Below are positions 32,242-40,095 of a stretch of 42,281 nt of DNA, one piece after another. This DNA is from Hyella patelloides LEGE 07179. GTDB taxonomy: Bacteria > Cyanobacteriota > Cyanobacteriia > Cyanobacteriales > Xenococcaceae. Both the position numbers and the translations under genes were made by a program. The notes beneath the pieces were generated by a model that saw nothing but the letters and a program-made list of their open reading frames with translations, was not told the origin of the DNA and ran no database searches. The stretch lies in the NCBI RefSeq assembly GCF_900659865.1, contig NZ_LR213791.1, forward strand, positions 1 through 42,281, written 5' to 3'. Numbering within the stretch: the stretch's first letter is position 1; each line of letters begins with the position of its first letter.

Positions 32242-33711
32242 TTAGTTCAGTGATATCTCTCTTAATCGATCGTAAATGAGGTTTGCATCCTTCAAAAGAG
32301 AAGCAGATAAAGCATTTGTACCAATTTCTCGTGGTCTAGGTTGACGTATCCCAGATGCCGATGAAACCAATGCGTCAGGATCGCAACTTTCCACTACCTC
32401 TGCCAAGCTTCTGAGTCCGCCTATGGGATTTTCACACAACGCCTCGTAGTCCAAAAAGTTAAGAAAATCAGCGTTTTCTTGCAGAAGATACTTGTAACTA
32501 GCAACCCAATACTCCAACCAGAAAGCTAGAGATCGAGCATCTCTGGACTCACGTCGGTCAAACCAACCATCGAAATCTATTGGGCGTAAATTTTGTCCGA
32601 AATCGTAATGACCTATTGCTTTCATGTAATCTGAAGCAAACGAATCCGCCTCGTGAATCTGCAAGAAATTAAGGTGCTGCTGTAGTAAAGAGCTTGCATG
32701 GTGTAGGGGATGTCGAAATGGAATGATAATCACTGAATCTGGGAAGAGTCTTTTCAATATCCTGGTGCGTGCAATATTGGCGTTGTTCTTCGATACATAA
32801 CGTACAGAAGGTGCTGAATTTCCACGACGCAGTAAAATAATCTTACGCAGATGAGAATCGAAAAACTCATTAAATTCTAAATTCTCTTCATTGTCCCAAG
32901 GAATAATCCGATCTTTTTGGTAGTGACGTTTCCAGAAAGTTTTCCAGACCACTTCTTCTAATGCTTCGTAGCTGTCTGGGCTGATTTTCATGCCATCACC
33001 ATGAGCGCGCTCCGTTGACTCGACGGTTTGCTGAAAACTTTGAGCAAAACGATTCCATAAACAGGGAATTAGCACAAACGGCATATCGCGGTAGCAGTGA
33101 GAGGCAAACTCAGGTAAGTCTGCACAGCATTCGAGAAGTAATGTTGTTCCAGCGCGAGGAAGTGCAGTAATGAAAACAGGTCGTTCTGTTTGACAATTGG
33201 CAAGCTGCTTAGAAAACATTGTATCTTCCACATCGGCAATTGCTATCTGTGCAGTGTAAGTATTAAACGCCAACTGATGCAAAGTTCGATCCAGATTTGA
33301 GTAACTACTTGCTTGAGTCTCACTATTGGGGTGTTGCTTACGAGGTTTGATACCAAGTACCACAAAAACCAGTACACTACTGAAGATGAGAAATGCTGGT
33401 GAAAAAGTTGTGTCCAAAGTAAAAGCCAGAGAAAGCCAGCCAAAGCGATCGCCAAACCACAAAACTCCCAAGGGAATCAAAACAGCGAACGCTCCTCCCA
33501 AAGCTAGAGTAAAGAAAGATCCAAACAATTTCTGGGAATTCTTTTGAAGCTTCACCTCTTTCTCTTCATCACTCAGTTGGGGAGAACGAATAATATTTAA
33601 AGATTGATTAGCTACACGTACAACGCCCCTGCTTTTGTTAACCAGTCCCAAAAGCTGAAAGAGAAAAACAAAGCCCGCAACCAGAATTATTGCGCCGATC
33701 CACTGGCTCAT
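32242..33711 (-). CDS. Membrane-anchored sulfotransferase
   Basis: A 489-residue protein. It has hydrophobic segments at about 4-24, 66-86 and 104-121, then a cytoplasmic-type sulfotransferase domain. The PAPS 5'-phosphosulfate loop is FITALPRAGTTLLLE (PRAGTT at 185-190). The 3'-phosphate-binding element is VIIPFRHPLHHASSLL. It should transfer sulfate from PAPS to a hydroxyl of a lipid, glycan or protein. Its ATG overlaps the stop of the 78-residue gene by four bases (ATGA, 33708-33711), so translation is coupled. It is last in a three-gene operon with an arylsulfotransferase-like protein. Confidence 0.88.
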   Translation of the reverse strand: MSQWIGAIILVAGFVFLFQLLGLVNKSRGVVRVANQSLNIIRSPQLSDEEKEVKLQKNSQKLFGSFFTLALGGAFAVLIPLGVLWFGDRFGWLSLAFTLDTTFSPAFLIFSSVLVFVVLGIKPRKQHPNSETQASSYSNLDRTLHQLAFNTYTAQIAIADVEDTMFSKQLANCQTERPVFITALPRAGTTLLLECCADLPEFASHCYRDMPFVLIPCLWNRFAQSFQQTVESTERAHGDGMKISPDSYEALEEVVWKTFWKRHYQKDRIIPWDNEENLEFNEFFDSHLRKIILLRRGNSAPSVRYVSKNNANIARTRILKRLFPDSVIIIPFRHPLHHASSLLQQHLNFLQIHEADSFASDYMKAIGHYDFGQNLRPIDFDGWFDRRESRDARSLAFWLEYWVASYKYLLQENADFLNFLDYEALCENPIGGLRSLAEVVESCDPDALVSSASGIRQPRPREIGTNALSASLLKDANLIYDRLREISLN

Positions 33712-33944
33712 TCTTCTTCTCCTTGTTGATCCTTTTTCGACTGCTTACGCTTCTGCAAAAGCCTTTTGATGGGATACCACAGAAAGCCAAAAATAGCAGC
33801 AATTACACCAGCGATAATAGCAAGCAACGCCCCCAGAGCAGCTATTCCCGCACCCGGCCCTACATATGCCATAGCAGGTTGGGGTACCAAGATGACCAAA
33901 AAGAGAGCAAACATAAAAATGCCGACAAATGATGATTTCTTCAT
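33708..33944 (-). CDS. Small membrane protein (78 aa) of the sulfotransferase operon
   Basis: Residues 1-26 look like a signal peptide ending PAMA. Then YVGPGAGIAALGALLAIIAG begins a Gly/Ala-rich transmembrane helix (about 32-57), and the tail is highly charged (KRLLQKRKQSKKDQQGEEE). The start lies 53 bases downstream of the arylsulfotransferase-like stop, and the stop overlaps the sulfotransferase start. Similar VGPGAG-type small proteins accompany polysaccharide or sulfotransferase genes. The molecular role is unknown; a membrane adaptor is a guess. Confidence 0.8.
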   Translation of the reverse strand: MKKSSFVGIFMFALFLVILVPQPAMAYVGPGAGIAALGALLAIIAGVIAAIFGFLWYPIKRLLQKRKQSKKDQQGEEE

Positions 33945-33997
33945 TTTTTGAGCCTCACAAAACTAATTATTGATAAATTTTTGCTTATGTTATGGTT

Positions 33998-35326
33998 CTA
34001 TTTTTCACTATTAAAATTATTAAATAGATAAGTGTACTCAGAGGGTAAACGTTGCACCTCTCCCACAATGCCGACAACTCCTTCGTCAACATAATTGATG
34101 TATTGCCAGACAACTTCACCCTGGCGATCGATTTCAAAACCTCTCCCAGCCTTAGATTCTGTAATCAGCAAATTACCATTTGGTTGCCACTGGTGTTTCC
34201 CCATGACGTTAGTGAAAAAAGGTTTTTCTACAGTTCCTTCAAAAAACACATCGGTTGTATTTTCTTTTGCTGACATGATTAAAATACGACTTTGGCGAAG
34301 ATTTGCTTCAACAGCACTAATATTATTGTTGTCAAAAACAGAAAAACTATTTCCATCTATAAAGTCAGGGTCATGCTGCCGTACAACTTGACCTATGGAA
34401 ATAAACTTAATTTTCTCGCTCTCTATATTAAAGACAAAAACTGTATTAATATTACGAAGTGAAACTAGAACATCGCCTTGCTTAAAGAATCCTTCCTCTA
34501 ATTTGCTGGAGAAAGGTTCGACATCATTTAAGTGCAGTATGTCACTATTACCAAGTATTAGACCATCACCTTTTATTTGTGTAGACTCATTGTTAAGAGT
34601 ACCTTGATAGAGAAGACCCGTATAGCCATTTTTTTGCAGGATATCCGCAACAGACCACTCTCTTAAAATTTCACCTTCTGGTGACACTTCCAAAATTGTT
34701 TCTTCGTAGAATGGCGGTATCAGATGAGGAAAACGAGAATTTCTTCTGGTGTGATATCTACTACCAGATACCCACAAGTTACCATCATCATGCTTGTGAA
34801 TTGAATGGTGTGTTTGATAAGGTAAACGCCAGACAACTTCTCCTTTGCGGTCTATACGAACCAAGCCTAGATATTCAAAATTAAACACTAAGTCGCCGTT
34901 TTCCATAACGACCGCTCCGTGAATATTAGTACCTGGTTTTTCCTTCGGAATATCATTTTCAGGCAAATGTTGCGCATCAGGCCAGATCTCGAACCAGTCG
35001 ATATCCCATTTGTGAACTATATTACCTTCTATATCAATGATTTCAACAACTATTTGGCGATCTGCTGCCATTTTTGTCACTAAGGTCAAACCTTCGGATG
35101 TTTTAGCACTATTACTGTCCACCTCAAAAGGCAGTTTATTCAAACGGATATAATACCAAGGAAGTTTTTCAGAATTACGCTCGCGAATTTTTTCCCACCC
35201 TTTTGCTGCTTCATTGTAAAACTGATGGGGGAAAAACTGAAATTCTCTGACGAGATAACCAACATTAAAACTGATAAACACGCTTGAAATAAGGAAAAAG
35301 ATTAAACTGAATCGTTGCGAAGTCAT
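33998..35326 (-). CDS. Arylsulfotransferase-like beta-propeller protein
   Basis: A 442-residue protein anchored or exported by a hydrophobic N-terminus (about 8-25). The rest is a beta-propeller with the family's hallmarks: GNIVHKWDID, NIHGAVVMENGDLVFNFEYLG, THHSIHKHDDGNLWVSG, LHLNDVEPFSS ... FFKQGDVLVSLRNINTVFV and VVRQHDPDF. This is the Arylsulfotran_2/ASST-like family. Classical ASST moves sulfate between phenols in the periplasm through a His. Several family members probably lack that activity. It is first in an operon with a small membrane protein and a PAPS-type sulfotransferase, linking it to sulfation by context. Confidence 0.85.
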   Translation of the reverse strand: MTSQRFSLIFFLISSVFISFNVGYLVREFQFFPHQFYNEAAKGWEKIRERNSEKLPWYYIRLNKLPFEVDSNSAKTSEGLTLVTKMAADRQIVVEIIDIEGNIVHKWDIDWFEIWPDAQHLPENDIPKEKPGTNIHGAVVMENGDLVFNFEYLGLVRIDRKGEVVWRLPYQTHHSIHKHDDGNLWVSGSRYHTRRNSRFPHLIPPFYEETILEVSPEGEILREWSVADILQKNGYTGLLYQGTLNNESTQIKGDGLILGNSDILHLNDVEPFSSKLEEGFFKQGDVLVSLRNINTVFVFNIESEKIKFISIGQVVRQHDPDFIDGNSFSVFDNNNISAVEANLRQSRILIMSAKENTTDVFFEGTVEKPFFTNVMGKHQWQPNGNLLITESKAGRGFEIDRQGEVVWQYINYVDEGVVGIVGEVQRLPSEYTYLFNNFNSEK

Positions 35327-35612
35327 TTTAATTAAACCGTGAGGTTTTTTGGTGTTTATTGCTTAGACTTTTACTTTGTCGATGTTTCGCAGTGTAGTTT
35401 TTTTATAGTATGATATTTCAAGTTGTAGACATTATATATACAGCGTTTTGGTGAGTATATATTGATTCGGCACTTCAGTAAAGTCCTAATCATTGATTAA
35501 AATTAACCAGACAAAGAAAAGCAGAAAGATTTACTTTTCAGGCTTATAGTCTGATTCTGTAAAGCGAGAGGATTACAGAATAGCTTTTTGTTTTTGTTCA
35601 GCTACTATTTTT

Positions 35613-36260
35613 TTATCTTTTAGGATGAACTGTTACGTTATGAGATTTCAGCCAGGAAAAATTCAGACTCCAATCATGACAACTTCTCTCATGCCAGATA
35701 TCCCAAACATTTTTGAGGTAGGCATCGGTTTGTGATTGTGACCAGCCATTGATCAGTGCCAGATGAGCGGAAGCTTTTTCACCATAGCCTTGTAAACCAG
35801 CCAGCCCAATATGCTTGACTTGATGGCAACTGGGACATAAAGCAGTTAACCCTTTCAAGGTCTGAATATATTTAAGATCGTCGTAGTGCCAGATTTCATG
35901 ACATTCTACAGGATGCTTACTACCACGACCACCACAAATTTCACATTTATAATTACTCTGCTTGTAGGTTGCTCTCCTCAACTTGTCCCAGATACTTTTA
36001 GAAACATGGTCGCGAACATTAGAAAACCAACAGCTAGAGGGAACTAATTCAACGGTGAGTTGTTTAACGGGAAGCGAATGACATTCAATTTTATAAACAG
36101 ATAATCTTCCCACTAAAAAATCTGCTTGTTGGCGAAGAAAAACACCATTGAGTTTGAAACTATTAGCATATTCGGCAATGGCTTTTCTCTGATTAATATC
36201 TTTTCGATATAATTCTCGCAGTGGGCTGAGAATCTGTTCTTGTTTGGTTATTTTATTCAT
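35613..36260 (-). CDS. HNH endonuclease-like protein
   Basis: About 215 residues from the ATG at 36260. An in-frame ATG at 36329 would add 23 residues encoded by a repeat-rich stretch, so I prefer the shorter form. The first half is charged and helical. Near residue 107 a zinc-ribbon HNH begins: YKCEICGGRG, VECHEIWHYDD, LTALCPSCHQVKH. The C-terminal part (SQSQTDAYLKNVWDIW, DWSLNFSWLKSH) matches other cyanobacterial HNH-type proteins of unknown role. It is monocistronic. Nuclease activity is likely from the motif but unproven. Confidence 0.75.
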   Translation of the reverse strand: MNKITKQEQILSPLRELYRKDINQRKAIAEYANSFKLNGVFLRQQADFLVGRLSVYKIECHSLPVKQLTVELVPSSCWFSNVRDHVSKSIWDKLRRATYKQSNYKCEICGGRGSKHPVECHEIWHYDDLKYIQTLKGLTALCPSCHQVKHIGLAGLQGYGEKASAHLALINGWSQSQTDAYLKNVWDIWHERSCHDWSLNFSWLKSHNVTVHPKR

Positions 36261-36304
36261 AATGCCAAGAAAAAAGTTAATGCTTGAAGGCAGATCGCTG
36301 TCAA

Positions 36305-36385
36305 TAAAAGCGATCGTGCAACGCCTCACTTCGTGAGATCGTGTTCTTAGCCCTCTCTGCTGTTCTCGCAGTGCCAGGCTACGCC
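36305..36385. repeat. Cluster of small palindromes upstream of the HNH gene
   Basis: A cluster of GC-rich short palindromes: a GCGATCGT HIP1 variant, the hairpin CTCAC-TTC-GTGAG (36325-36337), then GCTGTTCTCGCAGTGCCAGG and GGCTACGCC. This composition resembles the insertions inside the transposase relic and is unlike the AT-rich surroundings. Confidence 0.5.
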
Positions 36386-36404
36386 CAATCTCTATTCTGA
36401 ATAA

Positions 36405-36692
36405 TTAACGGATGGTTACAGAAATTAATCGATTATCTTCCCGCTCCCAAGAGATAAAAATAGACGTAGGGTATTGAATCATTGGGGCGCGAGGAGTTAA
36501 GCGATCGCAATAAGCCAACTCACTAACTTATAATTGTAAAGGATGGTGTTTCAGATATGAACCACAACCATTATCACCAATTACCAAAAAAGAGAATTCA
36601 GGATTATCGTTATTACCATCATCAATTACAAGTTTAGTTTGTGCGCTCTTTTTTTTGAGTATTGGCTCTTTCCAGCGTACTCTAGGCTTCAT
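36405..36692 (-). pseudogene. Metallophosphoesterase-like gene reduced to its ends
   Basis: ATG at 36692 opens a frame starting MKPRVRWKEPILKKKS, with EFSFLVIGDNGCGSYLKHHP at residues 32-51. This is the first metal-binding strand of a calcineurin-like phosphoesterase (GDxG-type). A TAA at 36528-36530 stops it after 54 residues. The same frame continues with APMIQYPTSIFISWEREDNR to a second TAA at 36405, which looks like a protein C-terminus. The central catalytic part is missing. I infer an internal deletion plus stop. The identity of the C-terminal piece is less certain than that of the N-terminal piece. Confidence 0.6.
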
Positions 36693-37663
36693 TTTGTCTA
36701 TCTTGACCGCAATTTTAGGATCGGAAACAAAGTTTATTTTATAATTATTAACGATCGATTTAATTAAGCTTAATTAAGCGGTTATTAACAACTGAACGAC
36801 TGATTACTGACCAATATATAGATTAAAATATGTTTACAAGAATCACTTTAACTTGTAAATTAATACTCTTACTAGTTTTGGGAAAAATTAGCTCCCCAAC
36901 ATAGTCTATGTTTTTAATTGAGATTAATCAATTAGAATAGCAACACAACCAGTACCAACTCTCAATTACGACTCAGGATAAATACATAAAGAAAAATTTA
37001 TCTCTATACATTTTAGATAAAAAATCTTTATATAAAATTGGTATTTCAGAGTTGGCAGTTATGAGAAAATAATTACCAAACATAGATAAATTCTAAGTTT
37101 AAACGACTTAATTAAGTCTCAATTTAAACAAAAATCAATTTGGCTAGTCAGATTATAGAGGCAGTAGCCTAAGTTTTTACTTTTTTTAGAAGAAGCTTCT
37201 CTTTTGACTAGAATAATTGCTTAGTGGTAAAGTGTATTACTTAAGTCTCGTAATATACAGTAACTTAGTTTATAAAGCGTCTAATGTGAATCATACATAG
37301 AGATTCAAATACTAGCTTAAAAAGCCGTTATCTGTTATTCACTAAATACTATTTTAAATTATTTTTATTGAGAAAACTGTTTTATTCAATTAACTAATCC
37401 AATCAACAATCACCATAATGAAGCAGTGTGACGAGGTAAGATTTTTTGATCCCAGAGAATGCGAACCAGAAGAGCCGAGAGAGCACCTCAAAGAGTAGAA
37501 AATCCCCAAGTTGAGATCGATCGACAAAGCTAATTTGCATCAAGCCTATAAAGTTCAAGGAGTAAGGCTTATTAGAGCTAAAACTACCGAGTAAATTTAT
37601 CTCGCAGATGAACTGTACTGGCTTTCATCTTCTCGTTCTTTTTGTAATTTGATTTTTATAATC
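36693..37663. other. 970-base AT-rich spacer before the chemotaxis operon
   Basis: No recognisable gene. It contains a TTAATTAAGCTTAATTAA palindrome near 36760-36778 and several short open stretches between about 37418 and 37590 that could be relic coding sequence (for example 37418-37498, acidic, 26 codons). It must also carry the pil operon promoter, but no clear -35/-10 pair was found. Confidence 0.5.
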
Positions 37664-38875
37664 ATGACACCAACCGTAAAGATTAATCCCACGGGGTTAT
37701 TATCACGAATAGCCAGTTCCAAAAGTTATGGTTGTCTTGAATTAGATGAGGGATTGGTTTCTTGGAAAATTTATTTACAGCATGGCAAATTAAAGTATGT
37801 TTACTGTTCTGCACAATTGTTAGACCAGTTTAAGTACTACTTACATTATCTTGGGTGGAAACAAGCCCTAGAAGCCTTAAAATCACCATATTTTACGAAG
37901 ATACAATCCTTTATACAAGACCAGCCTTCTCACCAAAGTCTCTACAGTAGCGTTATTTCTTGGCTACTAGCAGAACAATATCTCACTTCATTCCAAGGTT
38001 CTAAACTGATTGAGCAGATGACTAAAGATGCTTTACAGTCTTGCCTTTGGCTCAATAGAGGTACTTTTTCTTGGCACAATCAAGAACCAATTCCTCCTTG
38101 GATTCAAGAACACTTTGGAAATCCTTTATCCTTAAACATATCGGAACATTTGGATCTGGAGCAAAAAAGGCTTCAACAATGGCAAAAATGCTCTACTGAA
38201 CTGCTTTCTGTTCATCAACGCCCTTATTTTGCTTCTGGTTGGAGTCAAAAATCACTTCCAAGCCCTGGTTCACTGAGTAATAAAACACTCAACAGGCTGG
38301 CACAGATAGTACAGGGAAGAATTAGCATTCGTCAACTATCGCTATTGTTACAAAAAAACGAGCTTCATGTAGCACAAATTTTATCTCCGTATATTGACAA
38401 TAAAATAATTTATTTACGTGATGCTCAATCACCTTTAGATTTGTTGCCTAGCATTCCTCGACCTGAAAAAACAATTCAAAAACCTTCTCAAGTTACATCA
38501 TTGACTAAGAGAAAAAGAAATATAGTATGCATCGATGATAGTCCGACGATCTTAAAAGAAATTCAACGTTTTTTAGGTCAAGAAAAATTTCAAGTTACAA
38601 CTATAAACGATCCTGTAAAGGCAGTTCCTATTATTTTTCATGTCAAACCAGATTTGATCTTAATGGATATTAGTATGCCTAGAATCAATGGTTATAAGCT
38701 ATGTTCATTATTGAGAGGGAGTGAGCATTGTAATGAAACCACTATAATTATGGTGACAGGGAATACTGGTTTAATTGACAAAGCTAGAGCCAAAATAGCT
38801 GGCGCAACAGATTATTTAACTAAACCTTTTTCTAAAAAAGGTTTGATGCAAATTGTTGAAAAATATTTAAAGTAA
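37664..38875 (+). CDS. pilG: PatA/PilG-type response regulator
   Basis: A 403-residue protein from the ATG at 37664 (an in-frame TTG at 37649 is less likely). The N-terminal part (about 1-100) has the PatA-type DUF4388 layout: GLLSRIASSKSYGCLELDE, ISWKIYLQHGKLKYVYC-like. A helical linker follows. The C-terminal CheY-like receiver (about 285-403) has CIDDSPT, the phospho-acceptor in LILMDISMPRINGYKL (D about 333), MVTGNTG and TKPF. It heads a CheY-CheW-MCP series, the order of pilGHIJ (Synechocystis) and hmpABCD (Nostoc), which control type IV pilus motility. The pil name is by synteny; pixG is the alternative. Confidence 0.85.
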   Translation: MTPTVKINPTGLLSRIASSKSYGCLELDEGLVSWKIYLQHGKLKYVYCSAQLLDQFKYYLHYLGWKQALEALKSPYFTKIQSFIQDQPSHQSLYSSVISWLLAEQYLTSFQGSKLIEQMTKDALQSCLWLNRGTFSWHNQEPIPPWIQEHFGNPLSLNISEHLDLEQKRLQQWQKCSTELLSVHQRPYFASGWSQKSLPSPGSLSNKTLNRLAQIVQGRISIRQLSLLLQKNELHVAQILSPYIDNKIIYLRDAQSPLDLLPSIPRPEKTIQKPSQVTSLTKRKRNIVCIDDSPTILKEIQRFLGQEKFQVTTINDPVKAVPIIFHVKPDLILMDISMPRINGYKLCSLLRGSEHCNETTIIMVTGNTGLIDKARAKIAGATDYLTKPFSKKGLMQIVEKYLK

Positions 38876-38975
38876 GACAGGATTAAAAGTATCTTTATTA
38901 AGCTCAACTGATTAACTTTATCTGGTTCAATAACATTGTTAGAGATTCCTCAAAACAACCAATAAATGAAAAAAC

Positions 38976-39338
38976 ATGAAAACTATCTTAATTGTTGATG
39001 ATTTGCAATCTGAATTAGATTTAATGGCTAAATATTTGACCAATGCTGGTTATAAAATTATTATGGCAACGAATGGCGAAGAAGCGATCGCTAAAATTCA
39101 AGAAGTTCATCCTGATGCCATTGTGACTGATTGGATGATGCCCAAAATGGGGGGATTGGACATTTGTCGTAAACTGAAAAAAAACCCTCAAACAGCAGAA
39201 ATTCCTGTCGTTGCTTGTACCGTTAAAAACAGAGATGTCGATCGGATGTGGGCAAAAAAACAAGGAATCAAGGCGTACGTCACTAAGCCCTGTACCCAAA
39301 AAGACTTGGTTAGTGCGCTACGAGAGGCGATGGCTTAA
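38976..39338 (+). CDS. pilH: CheY-like response regulator (PilH type)
   Basis: A 120-residue stand-alone receiver domain. ILIVDDLQSE carries the acidic pair, DAIVTDWMMPKMGGLD the phospho-acceptor Asp (about 54), VACTVKN the Thr region and AYVTKPCTQKDL the Lys. There is no output domain. In the pil/hmp pathway this protein is the second receiver, thought to tune motor-protein activity or drain phosphate from the kinase. It begins 100 bases after the PatA-type gene. A 38-base dispersed repeat follows its stop. Confidence 0.88.
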   Translation: MKTILIVDDLQSELDLMAKYLTNAGYKIIMATNGEEAIAKIQEVHPDAIVTDWMMPKMGGLDICRKLKKNPQTAEIPVVACTVKNRDVDRMWAKKQGIKAYVTKPCTQKDLVSALREAMA

Positions 39339-39402
39339 TCGTAGAAAGTCATGCCTGTCGTGATGTTTTGAGACATGGGAAATGAGAAGGTTGGAGAGGC
39401 AA

Positions 39403-39440
39403 CTAGCCATATTATCCCGCTTGATGGGACTAACGACGAA
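39403..39440 (-). repeat. 38-base dispersed repeat, copy 2
   Basis: The reverse complement of this stretch matches 8258-8295 at 35 of 38 positions (TTCGTCGTTAGTCCC... core). One mismatch weakens the internal hairpin from 4 to 3 pairs. It sits between the CheY-like and CheW-like genes of one operon, so if it affects transcript ends it would alter their relative expression. Confidence 0.6.
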
Positions 39441-39480
39441 CTATTGAATGACGAACCACAACAACCAGTAATCAGTAATA

Positions 39481-40014
39481 ATGACAACATCTAGCGCAGC
39501 TTCCAAAATTCAAGCCAATTTACAGGAGTTATTTAAGGCAAATTTATCTCCTGGTGATGCTTATATCCGATTTCAACTGACATCAAAGATGACAGCTTTA
39601 CTGTCAATGGAACAGGTGCAAGAGTCATTGATAGTTGAAGCCGAGAAAATAACTCCTTTGCCTGGTATGCCAGAATCCCTCATTGGTATTATGAGTTCGC
39701 GCGATCGCGTGTTTTGTGTGTTCGATCTAACTCAGTTGTTAAATTTACCTTCTAAGTTGGTTTCCCCTCGGCAATATCAAATTATCGTGTTGCAAACCAC
39801 TGACGAAAAATCATTTTATATTGGGTTTGTTGTTAGTCGCCTCCAGGGCATTATGCGTTTAACCGCAGAAAACATTTTGTCATCAGCAGCTCTACCTTCG
39901 GACATTGTTCCTTATCTCTGTGGTGCAGTGCAAGACGATGGAAGCATAATTCCTGTCTTAGATTTTAACCGCATCTTAGATAAACTAACCACAATCGCCG
40001 ATTATGCGGTTTGA
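39481..40014 (+). CDS. pilI: CheW-like adaptor (PilI type)
   Basis: A 177-residue CheW-domain protein. Recognisable parts are IRFQLTSKMTALLSMEQVQESLIVE, ITPLPGMPESLIGIMSSRDRVFCVFDLTQLL (the PGxPxxxxGxxxxRGxxxPVxDL-like signature in modified form) and IGFVVSRLQGIMRL. It couples the MCP to the CheA-type kinase (presumably PilL/HmpE beyond the window). The MCP gene starts 81 bases after its stop. Confidence 0.88.
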   Translation: MTTSSAASKIQANLQELFKANLSPGDAYIRFQLTSKMTALLSMEQVQESLIVEAEKITPLPGMPESLIGIMSSRDRVFCVFDLTQLLNLPSKLVSPRQYQIIVLQTTDEKSFYIGFVVSRLQGIMRLTAENILSSAALPSDIVPYLCGAVQDDGSIIPVLDFNRILDKLTTIADYAV

Positions 40015-40095
40015 GTGCTGCTTACCGATAATTTCGCCAGATTTAGCCCTGTTGAATCGCTATCAAACAAATCAAAAGTATAATTTTCCTCAACT

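Noticed and set aside
36557-36637. 26-codon His/Tyr-rich plus-strand ORF
   Set aside because: It is antisense to the metallophosphoesterase remnant, which gives a recognisable protein sequence.
37418-37498. 26-codon acidic ORF upstream of the pil operon
   Set aside because: No ribosome-binding site or known motif. It may be relic sequence.
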